From assembly GCA_015680905.1 (NCBI GenBank), contig CM027378.1, positions 78,707,501 through 78,771,500 of the forward strand: 64,000 nt of DNA, written 5' to 3'. The stretch's first letter is position 1. Every line of letters starts with the position of its first letter. This document shows positions 35,056 through 47,900 of this stretch, in pieces. The notes beneath the pieces are model-generated. The model did not search any database and was not told the origin of the DNA. It saw nothing but the letters and a program-made list of their open reading frames with translations. This stretch comes from Coptis chinensis (Eukaryota; Streptophyta; Magnoliopsida; Ranunculales; Ranunculaceae). A program made the translations under genes and the position numbers.

Positions 35056-36322
35056 TGATAGGGTTATGTACTAAAAACATTACTTTTGTATTAACTCTAA
35101 TTCTTTATATTTTGAATGAGAATCATATGGGCAAATGTTATGCATATTATATATGTTATTAGTTATATGCATGTGTTTAATACTTTATGTTGTAGATGAT
35201 ATGGTGTGAACACACAGAAGATCATATCATCAGTACCTTATAAAATATAAGTAATCGTTCACAACCTAGATGGATTTGGACAAACCATTATTACGGTTGT
35301 AGTATAATCTGGTATTAGTCTATCTCGACTATATGATTACACTAGTACACTTTGTGTGTATTGAACATGACCAAGTGAGGTTGTTTCTCCTTATACTGAC
35401 TATATAAGAGAACAAACGCCTCTGTTATTATGGATGCTTGTCCTCCTAATCCGGATATAATAACGGGCACTTACATGCATTGTACATTGTTTTAAATCAT
35501 CAATGAGTGAGATTCATTTGTGAATCAACAAACTCGATGGATTGAGTAATGACATTGTATGTAAGGTGTGTTGTTGATTATAGAAGGAATCCGTGTCCCG
35601 CAAGAAGTTAGGTTGATGATGTCCCCTTGAGGAGCTCAAAAAGATTATCATGTAAACCTTGCAGGTGGATTTATTTCGACATGACAATGAGGTTGAGTGG
35701 TACTGCTCAAAGACATAAGAAGTTGATTAATGTAGTTGTCAGTAACTTAACTTAATCAACGGACATTCGATATCTTAAACACGTGGAGATCAACGAGCAT
35801 ATAATATGGAGCCCATAAATGCTGACACGTAATTTGGGATTAGGGCGGTAGTGCAACAATGGCCTTCAGTGGAATAAGCCATCTGTTGATGGACTTGGGC
35901 CGTGTGTTCGGGGCAAACATGGGAAGCCCAAGCCCGTCAGGAGGCCCAACCCTAATTTCTCCTCATGGTCCCTGTTGTAGCCTATAAATATAATACCCTC
36001 TCTCTGGCTGAAATTTACTATTCATTATTCTGAAAAGGAGGCAAGAAAAGTAGACCTGAATTCGTTTATGATCTTGAGAGAAAGAAGGGGATTGGTAGAT
36101 CGTTGTCCACACAACGTCCAATCTATTCTAAAGGAATACAACAGAAGATCAAGAGGTTGATTATTGATTTCGGATTTGATAAAGCTTGGATTCTTAGAGT
36201 TATCTAAACCGGATCTAAAAGGTATGTTTTCCCAATCACAAATCGTGGACACCCATTAATTTCGCTGCGCGTGGTGTTCGCGGTTTGTAGAAATATTTGC
36301 ATTCTGAATAACGGTTCCTACA
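35056..36322 (+). repeat. 5' LTR of the copia fossil
   Basis: It starts TGATAGGGTTATGTAC and ends GGTTCCTACA, and matches 40653-41918 along its whole length. It contains a TATA-like tataaatataat near 35984, about where an LTR promoter would lie. Confidence 0.92.
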
Positions 36323-36324
36323 AT

Positions 36325-36336
36325 TGGTATCAGAGC
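36325..36336 (+). other. Primer-binding site, initiator Met tRNA type
   Basis: TGGTATCAGAGC, two bases after the 5' LTR, is the classical plant copia primer site complementary to the 3' end of initiator methionine tRNA. Confidence 0.9.
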
Positions 36337-37059
36337 ATGTAAATTTGTTGGTACATGTAGAACTGTTCTAACATAGTTTTGTAGGCATCTAGACCAACTG
36401 TTATGGTCTGAATAATTTCTGGAAAGAAATGGATCGTTTTTACAAGTTTTGATTATCAATGGATGTAATTTAAATAACGGTATGTATTGTATTATTGTTT
36501 TTATCATTGACGTAATCTATTGTAATGATTAAAAGATAAAAAAGATCAAGATTTGGATTGGTAGAAATCCGGATCTGAATTTTTCCCAATCGAGCTGGTC
36601 GCTCTCTATGTAAACAATAACCGAGTCGCGGTCGCCCCTAACGCCTTAAAAAGAGAGAAACTGGAAGTGAGCGCACCACGCGCCTTGGACAGGCAAAAGT
36701 GGAGCGCTGGAAACGCGGTCGCTACCGGTCACCGAGCATGAGCATGGTCGCTTATGCAAGCATAAAACAGAACTAGGTCACGCCCCATACCTCACGACGA
36801 AAGAGAAATTTTTTTTCTCTAAGATGAGATGATTTTTGTTTGATGTTCCGGGGTCTATGAAGTGATTTCGTGAGGTTTCCAGTGAAGGAAACAGGTCACA
36901 ATTTCTAAAAAAAAAAAAAAAAATCGGGGGGCTGCCCCGTACCTCGCGGACTTTGCGAAGGCAACTAAAAGAATTCGGCAAACAGAATGGAGCAATGAAT
37001 ATGGGCCATAACAGTTGGGAATTTGTTTTCCATTTTATTGTTCATATTTGCTTATTCTA

Positions 37060-37199
37060 TATGCATGTTTTTATTTGTGGATGTTTGTTAAAAACTAAGC
37101 CCACATGAATAATAGATAACATAGACACTTTATATGCATGTTTTTTATTTGTGGATGTTTGTTAAAAACTAAGCCCATATGAATAATAGATAACATGAA
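37060..37199 (+). repeat. 73-bp tandem duplication in the copia leader
   Basis: Units starting tatgcatgttt at 37060 and 37133 share the same text through gaataatagataacat, with few differences. It lies between the primer site and gag. Confidence 0.75.
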
Positions 37200-37926
37200 C
37201 ATAGGCTTGACCAGTAAACAGAAAGATCCTTAGTTCTAAATAATTAAGTGGGAGCGGGAATTTGTTTCGTAAAAATCCCACGGTCTCCATTATTGGTTTG
37301 TTAGTAATGTAATTATACTTGCGAGTCGGTTTTAGTGCCTTCCTCCATATCGGATGAGTCTAATTACGGATTACCAGAACAAACTTCTAAGGGACAACTA
37401 TATCAAGTTATTAATGTATGGATTCACTTCTCCATCTGAAGGGATCTATTACAAATAATGGACTAAGAAGTTGAGTAATGGTATACACTTAGATGCAAGT
37501 AATAGAATCCTCCCCATCGGAGTCACTGCTATTATTTGTAGGACCAAAGTAGGTCAGCAATTTAGTTTTACTTGTCTAGATGGCATGTGTCCACTTTAAC
37601 GAGTGGTGTGCTGTTAAGTTGACGAGAAGTAGAACTAATAGGAAAAACCTCTCTACACGAATGTAGATAGGGTAAACGTCCACACTATCGTGGCTTACTA
37701 AATCTCAGTGTGTAGGGTGCTGATGGGTTAATTAATTGATTTTTAAGTTAACTCCATAAGTATTTCCACGAATGTAGAATGGTAAACGTCCACACTATCG
37801 TGGCTTACTACTTCTCGGTGTGGAAGGTACAAGTGATGGGTTGATTAATTAATTAATTTTTGTTATTAACTCAAGAAGTTTTTGCCCTACATAATAGTTA
37901 TTTTATGTGATTCTCAGGTTTTCAAA

Positions 37927-38757
37927 ATGGTTACTTTTAGCCCACTAGCAACTATTCTTAAGGAAAACAAACTTCTTGGCCCTAATTACATAGACTGGAA
38001 ACGTAACTTGGATATCGTGTTCACTGCTGAAGAGTACAAATATGTACTAAATGAGGAATGCCCACCTAAGCCAGAAGATATTGCTGGAGAAGAGGAAAAA
38101 GAAGCATTTAAGAAGTGGAACAAGGCAGATGAGATGTCGCGTGTTACATTCCGCATCTATGTCGGTGTCTTTTAACATCAAGATCGCCATGACCACGCTT
38201 ATGATATGATGCTCAATCTCAAGGAACTCTTCGACACCGTAATAGGGCTGCTAGGCAAACCGCCATGAAAAACTTGATGACCACAACTATGACCGGCGGA
38301 CTCTGTAAGGGATCATATACTCAAGATGATGGCTTATCTGAATGAGTTGGAGATCCTTGGAGCTGATATCGATGCGGAAACACAGGTCGATATCATTCTC
38401 ATGACGCTGCCTGAGAGATTTGAACCGTTCCGCCTTAACTACAACATGAACAAAATGTTGTATTCTTTGGTGGAATTGATGACAGAACTTCAGTCAGCTG
38501 AGAGTCTCTTTAAGCAGAGTTATGTTCAGGTTTATGCTACTGAGAAGGTTTCTACTTCTACGCCTAATAGCGAAAAGAAGAAGAATAATGTTCAAAAACT
38601 TAAGAATATGGCAAAGAAGGGCATGAGACCTCAAGAAGCTGTGAAAAAGCCTAAGGGCAAATGCTACAAGTGCAAGCAGTCAGGACACTGGAAGCCAGAT
38701 TGTCCTCTTCTCAACAAAGAGAATAATGGAGGTATGTCTCATGCACTAGTAGTTTAA
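37927..38757 (+). pseudogene. Copia gag region (fossil)
   Basis: It begins MVTFSPLATILKENKLLG with NYIDWKRNLDIVFTAEEYKY, the usual start of plant copia gag, and ends with the zinc knuckle CYKCKQSGHWKPDC. Gag would form the virus-like particle and bind RNA. The region is not one open frame; it belongs to the broken element at 35056-41918. Confidence 0.85.
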
Positions 38758-38864
38758 ACATGTTTAGCGGTGTTATCTACCAGAACCTGGTGTGTAGATA
38801 CGGGAAACACTAACCATGTCTGCATTTCGTTGCAGAGGTTCCAGGAAACCAGAAAATTTAGTGC

Positions 38865-40187
38865 TTGAGAGATTGCCTTATCTTTGGGGATGCTACCAGA
38901 GTAGTAGCTGTTGCAGTAGGAGATGTTTGTTTATCTTTTGGTAGAAATAAGACTAAGGTGTTAAAAAATTGTCTTTATGCACCTAATTTTAGAAAGAACT
39001 TGATTTCAGTTTCTATGTTAATTAAGGATGGATATTCTGTTTCTTTTAAATGACAAGATTATCATTAAGAAAAATAAACTTTTTATCTGTTCTAGTACAT
39101 TAGAAGGCAATTTATACATCATTAATCTTATTCTACCCACAGTGCATTAAATTTTCCCCCAGAGTAGTATTATTCTAGAAGTATTGAGAGGAGAGACATT
39201 AAACTACTTCAGTACCAATTGTACACGAATAGGAACCACAACGTGTCACAAATGACGTACAAGAACAAGAGGTGCTTCGTCGTAGTGGGAGGGTGATTGG
39301 TTTGGGAATGTCTTTAGACATAACCACTGATAACCAAGATCTTGATCCCTGGACCTGCAATGAAGCACTCCAAGATAGAGATGTAATATCTTGGCAAAAG
39401 GCAATGAATTCTGAGATGGAATCTATGGATTCCAATCAGATCTGGGAGCTTGTCGAGCCACCCAATGGTGTAAAATCCATTGGATGCAAGTAGGTCTATA
39501 AAATGGATGTCAAGATAGCTTTCCTTAATGGAAGTTTTGAGGAAACCATCTATATGGAGCAACCAGAAGGATTCATTGAAAAAGGTCAAGAGCATCTTGT
39601 TTTGTACAAGAAATTTGATGGAAACATAGTGGTAAATTCTTGTGCTTTATGTAGATAACATCTTACTCATTGGAAACAATGTGAAAGTGTTGACAGACAT
39701 AAGGGTATGGTTATCCAAACTATTTGATATGAAGGACTTGGGAGAAGCGGGTCACGTCCTTGGGATCAAAATTATAAGAGATCGCAAGAAAATGATGTAG
39801 TGCTTATCTCAGGCTACCTATATTGATACTGTGTTGACTCGTTCTAACATGCAAAACTCCAAGAAAGGTTTCTTGCCTTTCATGAATGGAGTTCCTCTAT
39901 CAAAGGATATGTGTCCCAAGACACCAAAAGAGATAGAGGACATGAAAGTGGTTCTTTTTGCTTCGGCTGTGGGAAGCTTAATTTACGCCATGTTATGCGC
40001 GAGGCTAGATATCTGCTTTGCCATTGGCATGGTTAGTAGATATCAGAAGAACCCAGGACAAGGGCACTGGACTGCGGTAAAACATATACTGAAGTACCTG
40101 AAAAGGACTAAGGATTATATGTTAGTATACCATGCAGATAGTTTGGTTCCCTTAGGGTATACAGTCTACACTATCGTGAACTCCTAA
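38865..40187 (+). pseudogene. Copia pol pieces: gag-pre-integrase, reverse transcriptase, RNase H (fossil)
   Basis: 38865-39053 has the gag-pre-integrase text LYAPNFRKNLISVSML. 39272-39493 has the reverse transcriptase start WQKAMNSEMESMDSNQIWEL. Around 39640-39790 a YVDD-type segment (LYVDNILLIGNN-like) can be read. 39831-40187 has the RNase H approach VGSLIYAMLCARLDICFA with HWTAVKHILKYLK. The integrase core is not recognised. Confidence 0.8.
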
Positions 40188-40652
40188 AAGTATTTCCACG
40201 AATGAAGAATGGTAAACGTCCACACTATCGTGGCTTACTACTTCTCAGTGTGGAGGGTGCTGAAGGGTCAGATAGGGACAAGAGTAAGTCTACCTCAGGT
40301 TGTGTGTTTACCTTGTGAGGTGGAGCCATAGTATGGAGGAGTGTCAAGCAGAATTGCTAGCTTGTCTGACTCCACCATGGAAGCTAAATATGTGGCAGCC
40401 ACTGTGGCAGCCAAAGAATCAGTTTTGGGTCCAGAACTTCTTGTAAGCAAGTAAACACATTGAGCGCAAGTACCACCTAGAAAAGAGGAGTTGTTTATGT
40501 TACCAAGATAGCATTAGAAGATAACCTAGCTGACCCCTTGATAGCATGTTGAGGGGATGGGAATTAGATGCTTGGCAGCATAGCTTTAAGTATAAGTGGG
40601 AGGTTTGTTAGTAGTATACTAAAAAGCAATGCTTTGAGTATAAGTGGGAGAT

Positions 40653-41918
40653 TGATAGGGTTATATACTAAAAGTATTACTTTTGTATTAACTCTAATTC
40701 TTTATATTTTGAATGAGAACCATATGGGCAAATGTTATGCATATTAAATATGTTATTAGTTATTTACATGTATCTAATACTTTATATTGTAGATGATATG
40801 GTGTGAACACACAAAAGATCATATCATCAGTACCTTATAAAGTATATGTAATCGTTCACAACCTAGATGGATTTGGACAAACCATTAGTACGGTTGTAGT
40901 ATAATATCGTATTAGTCTATCTTGACTATATGATTACACTAGTACACTTTGTGTGTATTGAACATGACCAAGTGAGGTTGTTTCTCCTTATACTGACTAT
41001 ATAAGAGAACAAACGCCTTTGTTATTATGGATGCTTGTCCTCCTAATCCGTATATAATAACGGGCACTTACATGCATTGTACATTGCTTTAAATCATCAA
41101 TGAGTGAGATTCATTTGTGAATCAACAAACTCGATGGATTGGGTAATGACATTGTATGTAAGGTGTCTTTGTTGATTATAGAAGGAATCGGTCCCCAAAG
41201 AAGTCGGGTTGATGATGTCCCCTTGAGGAGCTCAAAAAGATTGTCATGTAAACCCTGTAGGTGGATTTATTCTGACATGACAATGAGGTTGAGTGGTACT
41301 ACTCAAGGACATAAGAAGTTGATTAATGTAGTTGTCAGTAACTTGACTTAATCAACAGACATTCGATATCTTAAACACGGGGAGATCAGTGAGCATATAA
41401 TATGGAGCCCATAAACGCTGACACGTAATTTGAGATTAGGGCGGTAGTGCAACAATGGCCTTTAGTGGAATAAGCCATTTGTTGACGGACTTGGGCCATG
41501 TGTTCGGGGCGAACATGGGAAGCCCAAGCCCGTCAGGAGGCCCAACCCTAATTTCTCTTCATGGTCCCTGTTGTAGCCTATAAATAGAATACCCTCTCTC
41601 TGGCCAAAATTCACTATTCATTGTTCTGAAAAAGAGGCATGAAAAGTAGATCTGAATTCATTTATGATCTTGAGAGAAATAAGGGGATTGGTAGATCGTT
41701 GTCCACACAACGTCCAATCTATTATAAAGGAATACAACAGAAGATCAAGAGGTTGATGGTTGATTTCGGATTTGATAAAGCTTGGATTCTCAGAGTTATC
41801 TAAACTAGATCTAAAAGGTATGTTTTCCCAATCATAAATAGTGGATACCCATTAATTCCGCTGCGCGTGGTGTTCGCGGTTTGTAGAAATATTTGCATTT
41901 TGAATAACGGTTCCTACA
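40653..41918 (+). repeat. 3' LTR of the copia fossil
   Basis: It starts TGATAGGGTTATATAC after a purine tract and ends GGTTCCTACA before the attat target duplication. CPS3 intron 12 resumes at once afterwards. Confidence 0.92.
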
Positions 41919-43675
41919 ATTATAACCACTGATGTTTTAATTACTCCACTATATCTAGGTGGAATATGTAATTTTCGAAACATTGAACAAGTATATTGGC
42001 GTTCCTGCAATTTTATTATAATATCCCCTACTGTAATTATGAGAAGTTCATAGTTCAAATTTGGTATTCGTCTGAATTGTAAAGAGTAGTAGCCAAGTAG
42101 TACCAATGTCAGTCTATTTGGCTTCTGAAAAAGTCAGCACAAATTTGTATGATCTTTTTGCTACTTCTTATTGAAAAATTTTGGTTTGTGAAAAACACAA
42201 TGTTACGTGATAAAAAATAACTCGTTCAAAATTTCGATGATAACCAAAAAATATATCACACATTCACACTATAAACACTAAAAAGCCAAAAATATTGACA
42301 TACTGATCATATCAAAACCTTATGCAGATTCCTCAAAACTGGGCAGATTGATATCAAGATGTATTTGATATTTCACTGCCATTTTGTATTAAAAGAAAAA
42401 GACCAAAAAAAAAAAAAAAAACTCTATTGGGATATCAATTCAAGTGTTTAGATTGAAACTGATTAGCAAAAAAAAAAATGTATTTGGATTGAAACTCACG
42501 GATTTTTGTAGAGCTTTGTGCACATCGTTTCCATTAGTATTAAGTGCATCGACAGAAATGTTGTTGAGGGTTCGATGTAGAATGTGGACAAGTCTGTTTG
42601 CTGTATTGCTCGAACTCAGGTTCAAGTTATATGATTGGAATTTTCTCAAGGGATAGCGGGACAAAACTGCCTTCAATGTTGGGACAAATTCATACACATC
42701 AGAGAGACGTCCTAGAATATATATGACAAGAAGAATAAAATAAATTGTCACGTACTTTACTTTTGGTACACCACTCTATAAAGAGAGAGAATTATCTCAT
42801 GTTTTGTAGTGGCTATGTCCCATCCCATGTTTATTTAAGGAAAATGATAAAGGGAATGACCTTGTGCTAAGGATGTGAGGCTTTGTGCTTTTATAAACCA
42901 GTAGCAATTCGAATAGATATAAAAAGTACAAAAAAAAAGAAAGAAAAATGTTACAAATGGTAATGGATAACAATATAATGATTGTTAATTCTAATGCATA
43001 TGTATTTAGGAGAATCATTTTTTTCTAGTCATAAAGAATTTGCAGTGCAATTTGTAGCGCACTTGTCTGTTACTAGTTTTGTAGATTATGCTTTGGATAT
43101 TAAGTAAAATATATTTTTGTTAAAAATATTAAAAAAAGAAGAAATAGACCCGTTGAACATAAAATATACTGCATAGGAAAAAAAAAATGACTTCAAATAC
43201 ACGAGGTGAGGTGATTTAAAAATGAAGCTAAAACCTAATAGTTAAATGCATAAAGTAGTTCTGCTATTTTATTGTTATTGTTATTTGTATTTTCAATCTA
43301 AGTCCTTTGATCAATCTTTTCTTAAAATAGTTTTGCAAAATAAAAATATAAATTGAAGAAGAGAAATTCTTCATAGAGGTAGTCCTGATAGCCTTCTATT
43401 TGACGGTTTGCATCTTGCTGTTAGATCTGGGTTCTACCTCTCGAAAAGAATAATTCATTTGACTCGGTCGTCAATATAATGAATAAATTCAAATTAGCTT
43501 TCCTTCTAAGAGTTTCTTGTCTAAGGAAAAGCAAAAAGTAGTTTTGTGATAATAATGTATTTTTAAAATAATTCGTGAAAATATTTGTGCACATGATAAT
43601 AATATATTAATGTGAATTGATAAATTAAATAAGTCAAAAGTTTTACCTTGAACTATGACCATTAACAATGGTGTA

Positions 43676-44998
43676 CAAGGCGACGGTAGTTGACGTGATT
43701 GAAGATAACAAATGGAATTTTCTTGTTGCTGTCTTTGAAGTGTTTGGTAGTCTAGGAATGGATTTGACTACCATCATATCCTATAACCTAGTGGGGAAGA
43801 AGACGTCAGAATTCGGAAGCCAGAGTCTGATGGGCTTTTCTCGGTCCAGTCAGCTTATGAAACAATAAGGAGAAAGAAGAATAAAATAACATGGAGTTGG
43901 AAGATCTGGATAGCCCACATACGCCCCAGAGCTGCTCACATAGATTGGAAGCTTATACAAAAAGCCGTGCCAACTGATGATCGCGTGAAAAAGGTTAGGG
44001 TACAGCTGGCTTCTAGATGCCACTTCTGCCATCATGAGGAAGAATCCGCACATCATCTTCTATGGGATTGCATCAAAGTTCGAGAGATTTGGAATTGGGC
44101 AGCGCTAATGTTTGAAGTAACCATCTCAGAGTTTAACTTCATGGCACTGCTGAAGGCGTTTGAAAACAGCAGCCCCATCATTCAAGAGCTGTGGAATGCA
44201 GCTACAGTGCACATCATGGTGCAAGTATGGAAGACTAGAAATAAAGAGCACTTCGAGGACAACCCCATTCACATGGGCAACATGAAGCGAGAGATTTTAA
44301 GGGGCGTGAAAGACTCGGGTTCGCTCTTGCATGGAAAGAAGCGAAATGACATGAAAGAGTTTCGCATTCTAAAAAGGCTCGATGTAGAAGCAAAGAGTGC
44401 TCCAGCCCAAAAAATACATGAGGTACATTGGGTGGCTCCTCAGGGGAATGTTATAAAGTGCAACACAAGCGGTTTAGCCCAAGGAACTCCGAGTAGAGGG
44501 GGGGGTGGGGGTGGGATGGTTTGCAGGAACAAAGACTTAGCAGTAGTGGGAGTTCTTGCATAAGGACTAGGCCAAGTTAACAATTTTGAGGTAGAATGCA
44601 TTGCCATTGTATTGGCAGTCGTGAAAGCAGGGGATATGAATTGGAGTAGCATTTGGATTGAGGCCAACTCAAAATCTGCTGTTAAGGCCTTTAATGGCGA
44701 GGCTATACCATGGGTGTTTAGAGCAAGATGGAAGCGAGTGATTACAATTCTACAGCACTGGAAACTAACCCATATTTGGAGAGAATGCAATTTTAGTGCG
44801 GAGGCAGCGGCTAGAAAGGGATCCACACTATTGCAGGGAACTTCGATTTGGAGCACTAGTAGACCATATTATGTAACTATGATAGAAAGTCATTTTAGGG
44901 CTTTCTATAGATTTAAATGAGTGAAAGTGTATCATGTTCCGTCTCTGACATTTTTTTAATAAAATTTTCTTATTTGTGTGCAAAAAAAAAAAAAAAAA
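43676..44998 (+). mobile_element. 5'-truncated L1-type LINE in CPS3 exon 11
   Basis: The insertion has a 14-bp target duplication ttaacaatggtgta (43662-43675 and 44999-45012), an AATAAA signal at 44958 and a 17-bp A tail at 44982-44998. It encodes the end of a plant L1 ORF2: a zinc-binding block CHFCHHEEESAHHLLWDC near 44020-44075, KTRNKEHF, then an RNase H domain whose start VIKCNTSG and later FEVECIAIVLAV, IWIEANSKSAV and WRECNFSAEAAARKG are clear. One in-frame TAA (44561-44563) splits the RNase H part. The reverse transcriptase and endonuclease are lost by truncation. The long A tail and exact duplication mark it as fairly young. The CPS3 exon is antisense to it. Confidence 0.93.
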
Positions 44999-47900
44999 TT
45001 AACAATGGTGTAACTAACGCTGTTGTTGATAAATTCATCGACAAAGGCAGTTCTTCGCTCCTTAGAATTATTTTTAAAATGAGCAAAAATTGCATCCACA
45101 AGCATTGCAGTTTTGGTCCATGCCAAACACTCTGTTGATCTTTCTGGCTCAAATATGCTCGCTGCTGCGACAAAATATGTCCTCAGAAGTGTTGTGTAGG
45201 TTATGCTAAAGTCTCCTAGGTTACAGTCATTGTACCACCTGCATATGTGCACTTAAGTCATTGTCTTTTCCTCCTTTAAAAAAAATAGAAAAAGAAAAAT
45301 CAATTTTTCACTTACTTTTGAATTTTATCCCATTCATCTTGATGGACAGTTTGACATTTGTTGAAGTCCAACTTTGCAAATTCTAGATATGTATCGTTGT
45401 TGACATACGACATCCTACGAGAACGAAATATAGTTATTATTTCAATTGAAAACTCAATTTCTTTGGGACGAGAAATCTAACTTTTTTAGATGTGAAAACC
45501 CGAGTACACTAATGTCTGTTTTAACATAAAATTGTCGAAAACAAAACCATTGTATAGATTTGTAACAAATCCACTCACCAACCAAAAGATACGAAAACTA
45601 CAAACAATATAAATTACAATTCCCACAGGTTTTTTTTATTTCTATAAGAAAAAGATTTTAAGTGTAAATGAATAAGAACCTGTAAAGTGTTTTTCCGATC
45701 CAAATGTCGTCTTTCCCACCATCTTGTTCCAAATAAAATCTCGCTTCTATGCGTGGTAAGCTAGCATACCATGGAATATCAAGGGCATATATGACCTAAA
45801 TAGTAAGGCACAATAATTATTATTTTTATATTAATGAGAAATTAAATAGTCGAGCAAACATTAGATTTCGGTTTTAATTATGTATCTTGAATATGCCTCT
45901 CCTGGCAAATCCTTTGTTATGATCCACTTATCAAGAAGTTGATTAGACGCTTGTTTTTCGCAAAGAAATTTATATGCAAACTTCTTGGCTTCTTGGAGAA
46001 TAGCCTCTCCAGGGAACAATACTTGAGCAACCCTATAAAGATTGAATAGTCCGGTAACAGCCTGATTTGATTGTCTGGCAAAGCAAAAGAACTCACCACC
46101 TTTCTCAAAATGTCAAAATACATCTGGGGAAACGTCGTGCCCATGTAATCTTAAGAGCCTGAAACCCATTGCTGTGTCATCGATCTAACGAACACTTGAA
46201 TTTCTAGCCCAAGCAATTCCATCTTCTGTCCAATATCTGGGCATAACTTTTGAAGGTCATTTTACCATAAAAAATAAGGTGGCCTAACCGAGTTTGTTTG
46301 TTATGTACAAACATAATTGCCATTACTCTATATATGTATTAGCAATTTAGCATTACCTAGATAAGTAGTTGACGCATTCTTCGATTTCAGCCTTAAAGTA
46401 TCTTGACACTGCAAGACGTTCCAAGCGATCAACGGACCAAATATGTTCGAATAAATCGATTGGATAGACATTACGGACTAAAGAAAACAAAAATATTAGA
46501 AGATTGTATATCAAAGAAATGTATTTCGTGTTGAACTCCATAAGCACACACTTTAATGAGAAAAAAATTGCAGTGTTTACCTCCACCATTGAATTTTTCA
46601 ACAGGTTTCTTAAGATATTGCAGACATTTTTCATCTTTAGTGTTCATGAGCACAAATGCAGTTGATGCTGGTGAAAACAAGAATGATGGACCTACACTCT
46701 GCAATTTTATAAGCTTTTCCCAATCCAATCCTTCCAGACTATGGAGTAGTGTGGTGGGCACTATATGGACCACATCCATATGAATCCTATGTTCACATAT
46801 ACAATAATCACATCAAATATAGGCCACTCCCTTCAGTTGGAGTACTGATAAAATATTTAGGAACTTACTTTGTTAGCTTTAGTTTTCTTTGGGCATATTT
46901 ATTTTGCACGGCTGGAGAATCATCAGGAATTTCCAGGTCTAATTTTCGAGCAATTTCGACTAGAGAAGGAAATGCAACTTCAAAGCCTATTGGCATGTGT
47001 TCTGCATTCTCATCTCCGAGTTTATTCATGTTTTCATTAAGAAAAGACAATCCTACAATGGCAAAGTGAATGTTAAATTTAGGATTATGTCATTGGAAAA
47101 ATTAAGAAATTGAACTTTTTAAGTAGCTAAGAATGGCAAAAATCTTTAGACCTCTTTCACGTCTTCTAGGATGGAGATTCCATTTCTTCAACGCAGCAAC
47201 ACAACCCAATGTGTTGGGGATCCGATCATGAGCTGTGAAGATAGATTCGTCGCCCCAAGAACCATCAGCCAATTGATTGTTAATGATCCATTGGTTGCTT
47301 GAAGGAAATTGAGGGTCACCATTGCCATGAATATCTTCAACTAGAGCAACCCAGGCAGCATCATAGGCAGAGATGCTTATTTCTCCATCTCCCATAGAAG
47401 CCAACATGGATTTTATTGTTTCAATCCATTATGTTAACTTGTTCAACTCTTGAACCTTCAATTAGTGTTATTTAAACATCAAACTCAGCCTTACTTGAGG
47501 AATGTACACATATGCTAAGGAACGGAAAATTATAATCAAAACCAACCTTAAGAACTTCCCTTTCTTCACTATCTTGATTGGTAATATCTTGCCATTTACT
47601 AAGCGTCGTACTTTGCTCTAAAACTGCTTTGACTACTGCACAAAAAATGATTATTATATTAGCACAAGTGTCTGTGCATGTGTATTGCTTACAATGCCAA
47701 CTTTAGTAATCCCCTTACCTTGAGGGCCTTGTTTAGATGTTGCGCTACATCTGGAACAAAAAAGACTTTTATCCTTAGCACCAATCGACCAAATACCTAT
47801 CACAACAAAATTCCCCAAGAAGGCAAACTTTCAATGTTTATTCACTCATAAGAACAAATGGTGCTCAACAGAAGAACAAGAACAGGAACAAATTAGAACA

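Larger units (their letters stand above)
37651..40270 (+). repeat. Three dispersed copies of a ~75-bp motif inside the copia fossil
   Basis: The text ggtaaacgtccacactatcg followed by tggcttacta and a cagtgtggagggtgctga-like tail occurs at 37651-37738, 37758-37850 and 40186-40270. Each copy contains the small hairpin ccac-actatc-gtgg. Two copies lie in the leader before gag, one after the RNase H piece. Confidence 0.8.
35056..41918 (+). mobile_element. Ty1/copia LTR retrotransposon, fossil, inserted in CPS3 intron 12
   Basis: Two LTRs of about 1.27 kb (35056-36322 and 40653-41918), each TG..CA, enclose a 4.3-kb interior, and the whole is flanked by the 5-bp repeat attat (35051-35055 and 41919-41923). 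The primer site follows the left LTR and a purine-rich tract (aagtgggaga) precedes the right one. Gag with a zinc knuckle, a gag-pre-integrase piece and reverse transcriptase/RNase H pieces in copia order are recognisable. The element is broken, with several breaks, and much of pol cannot be recognised. The LTRs differ by a few percent by eye, which suggests an insertion some millions of years old. The gene order supports copia; the lineage within copia was not determined. Confidence 0.92.

Noticed and set aside
36325-36336. Possible tRNA gene
   Set aside because: It is only the 12-base primer site complementary to a tRNA end, next to an LTR; no cloverleaf is present.
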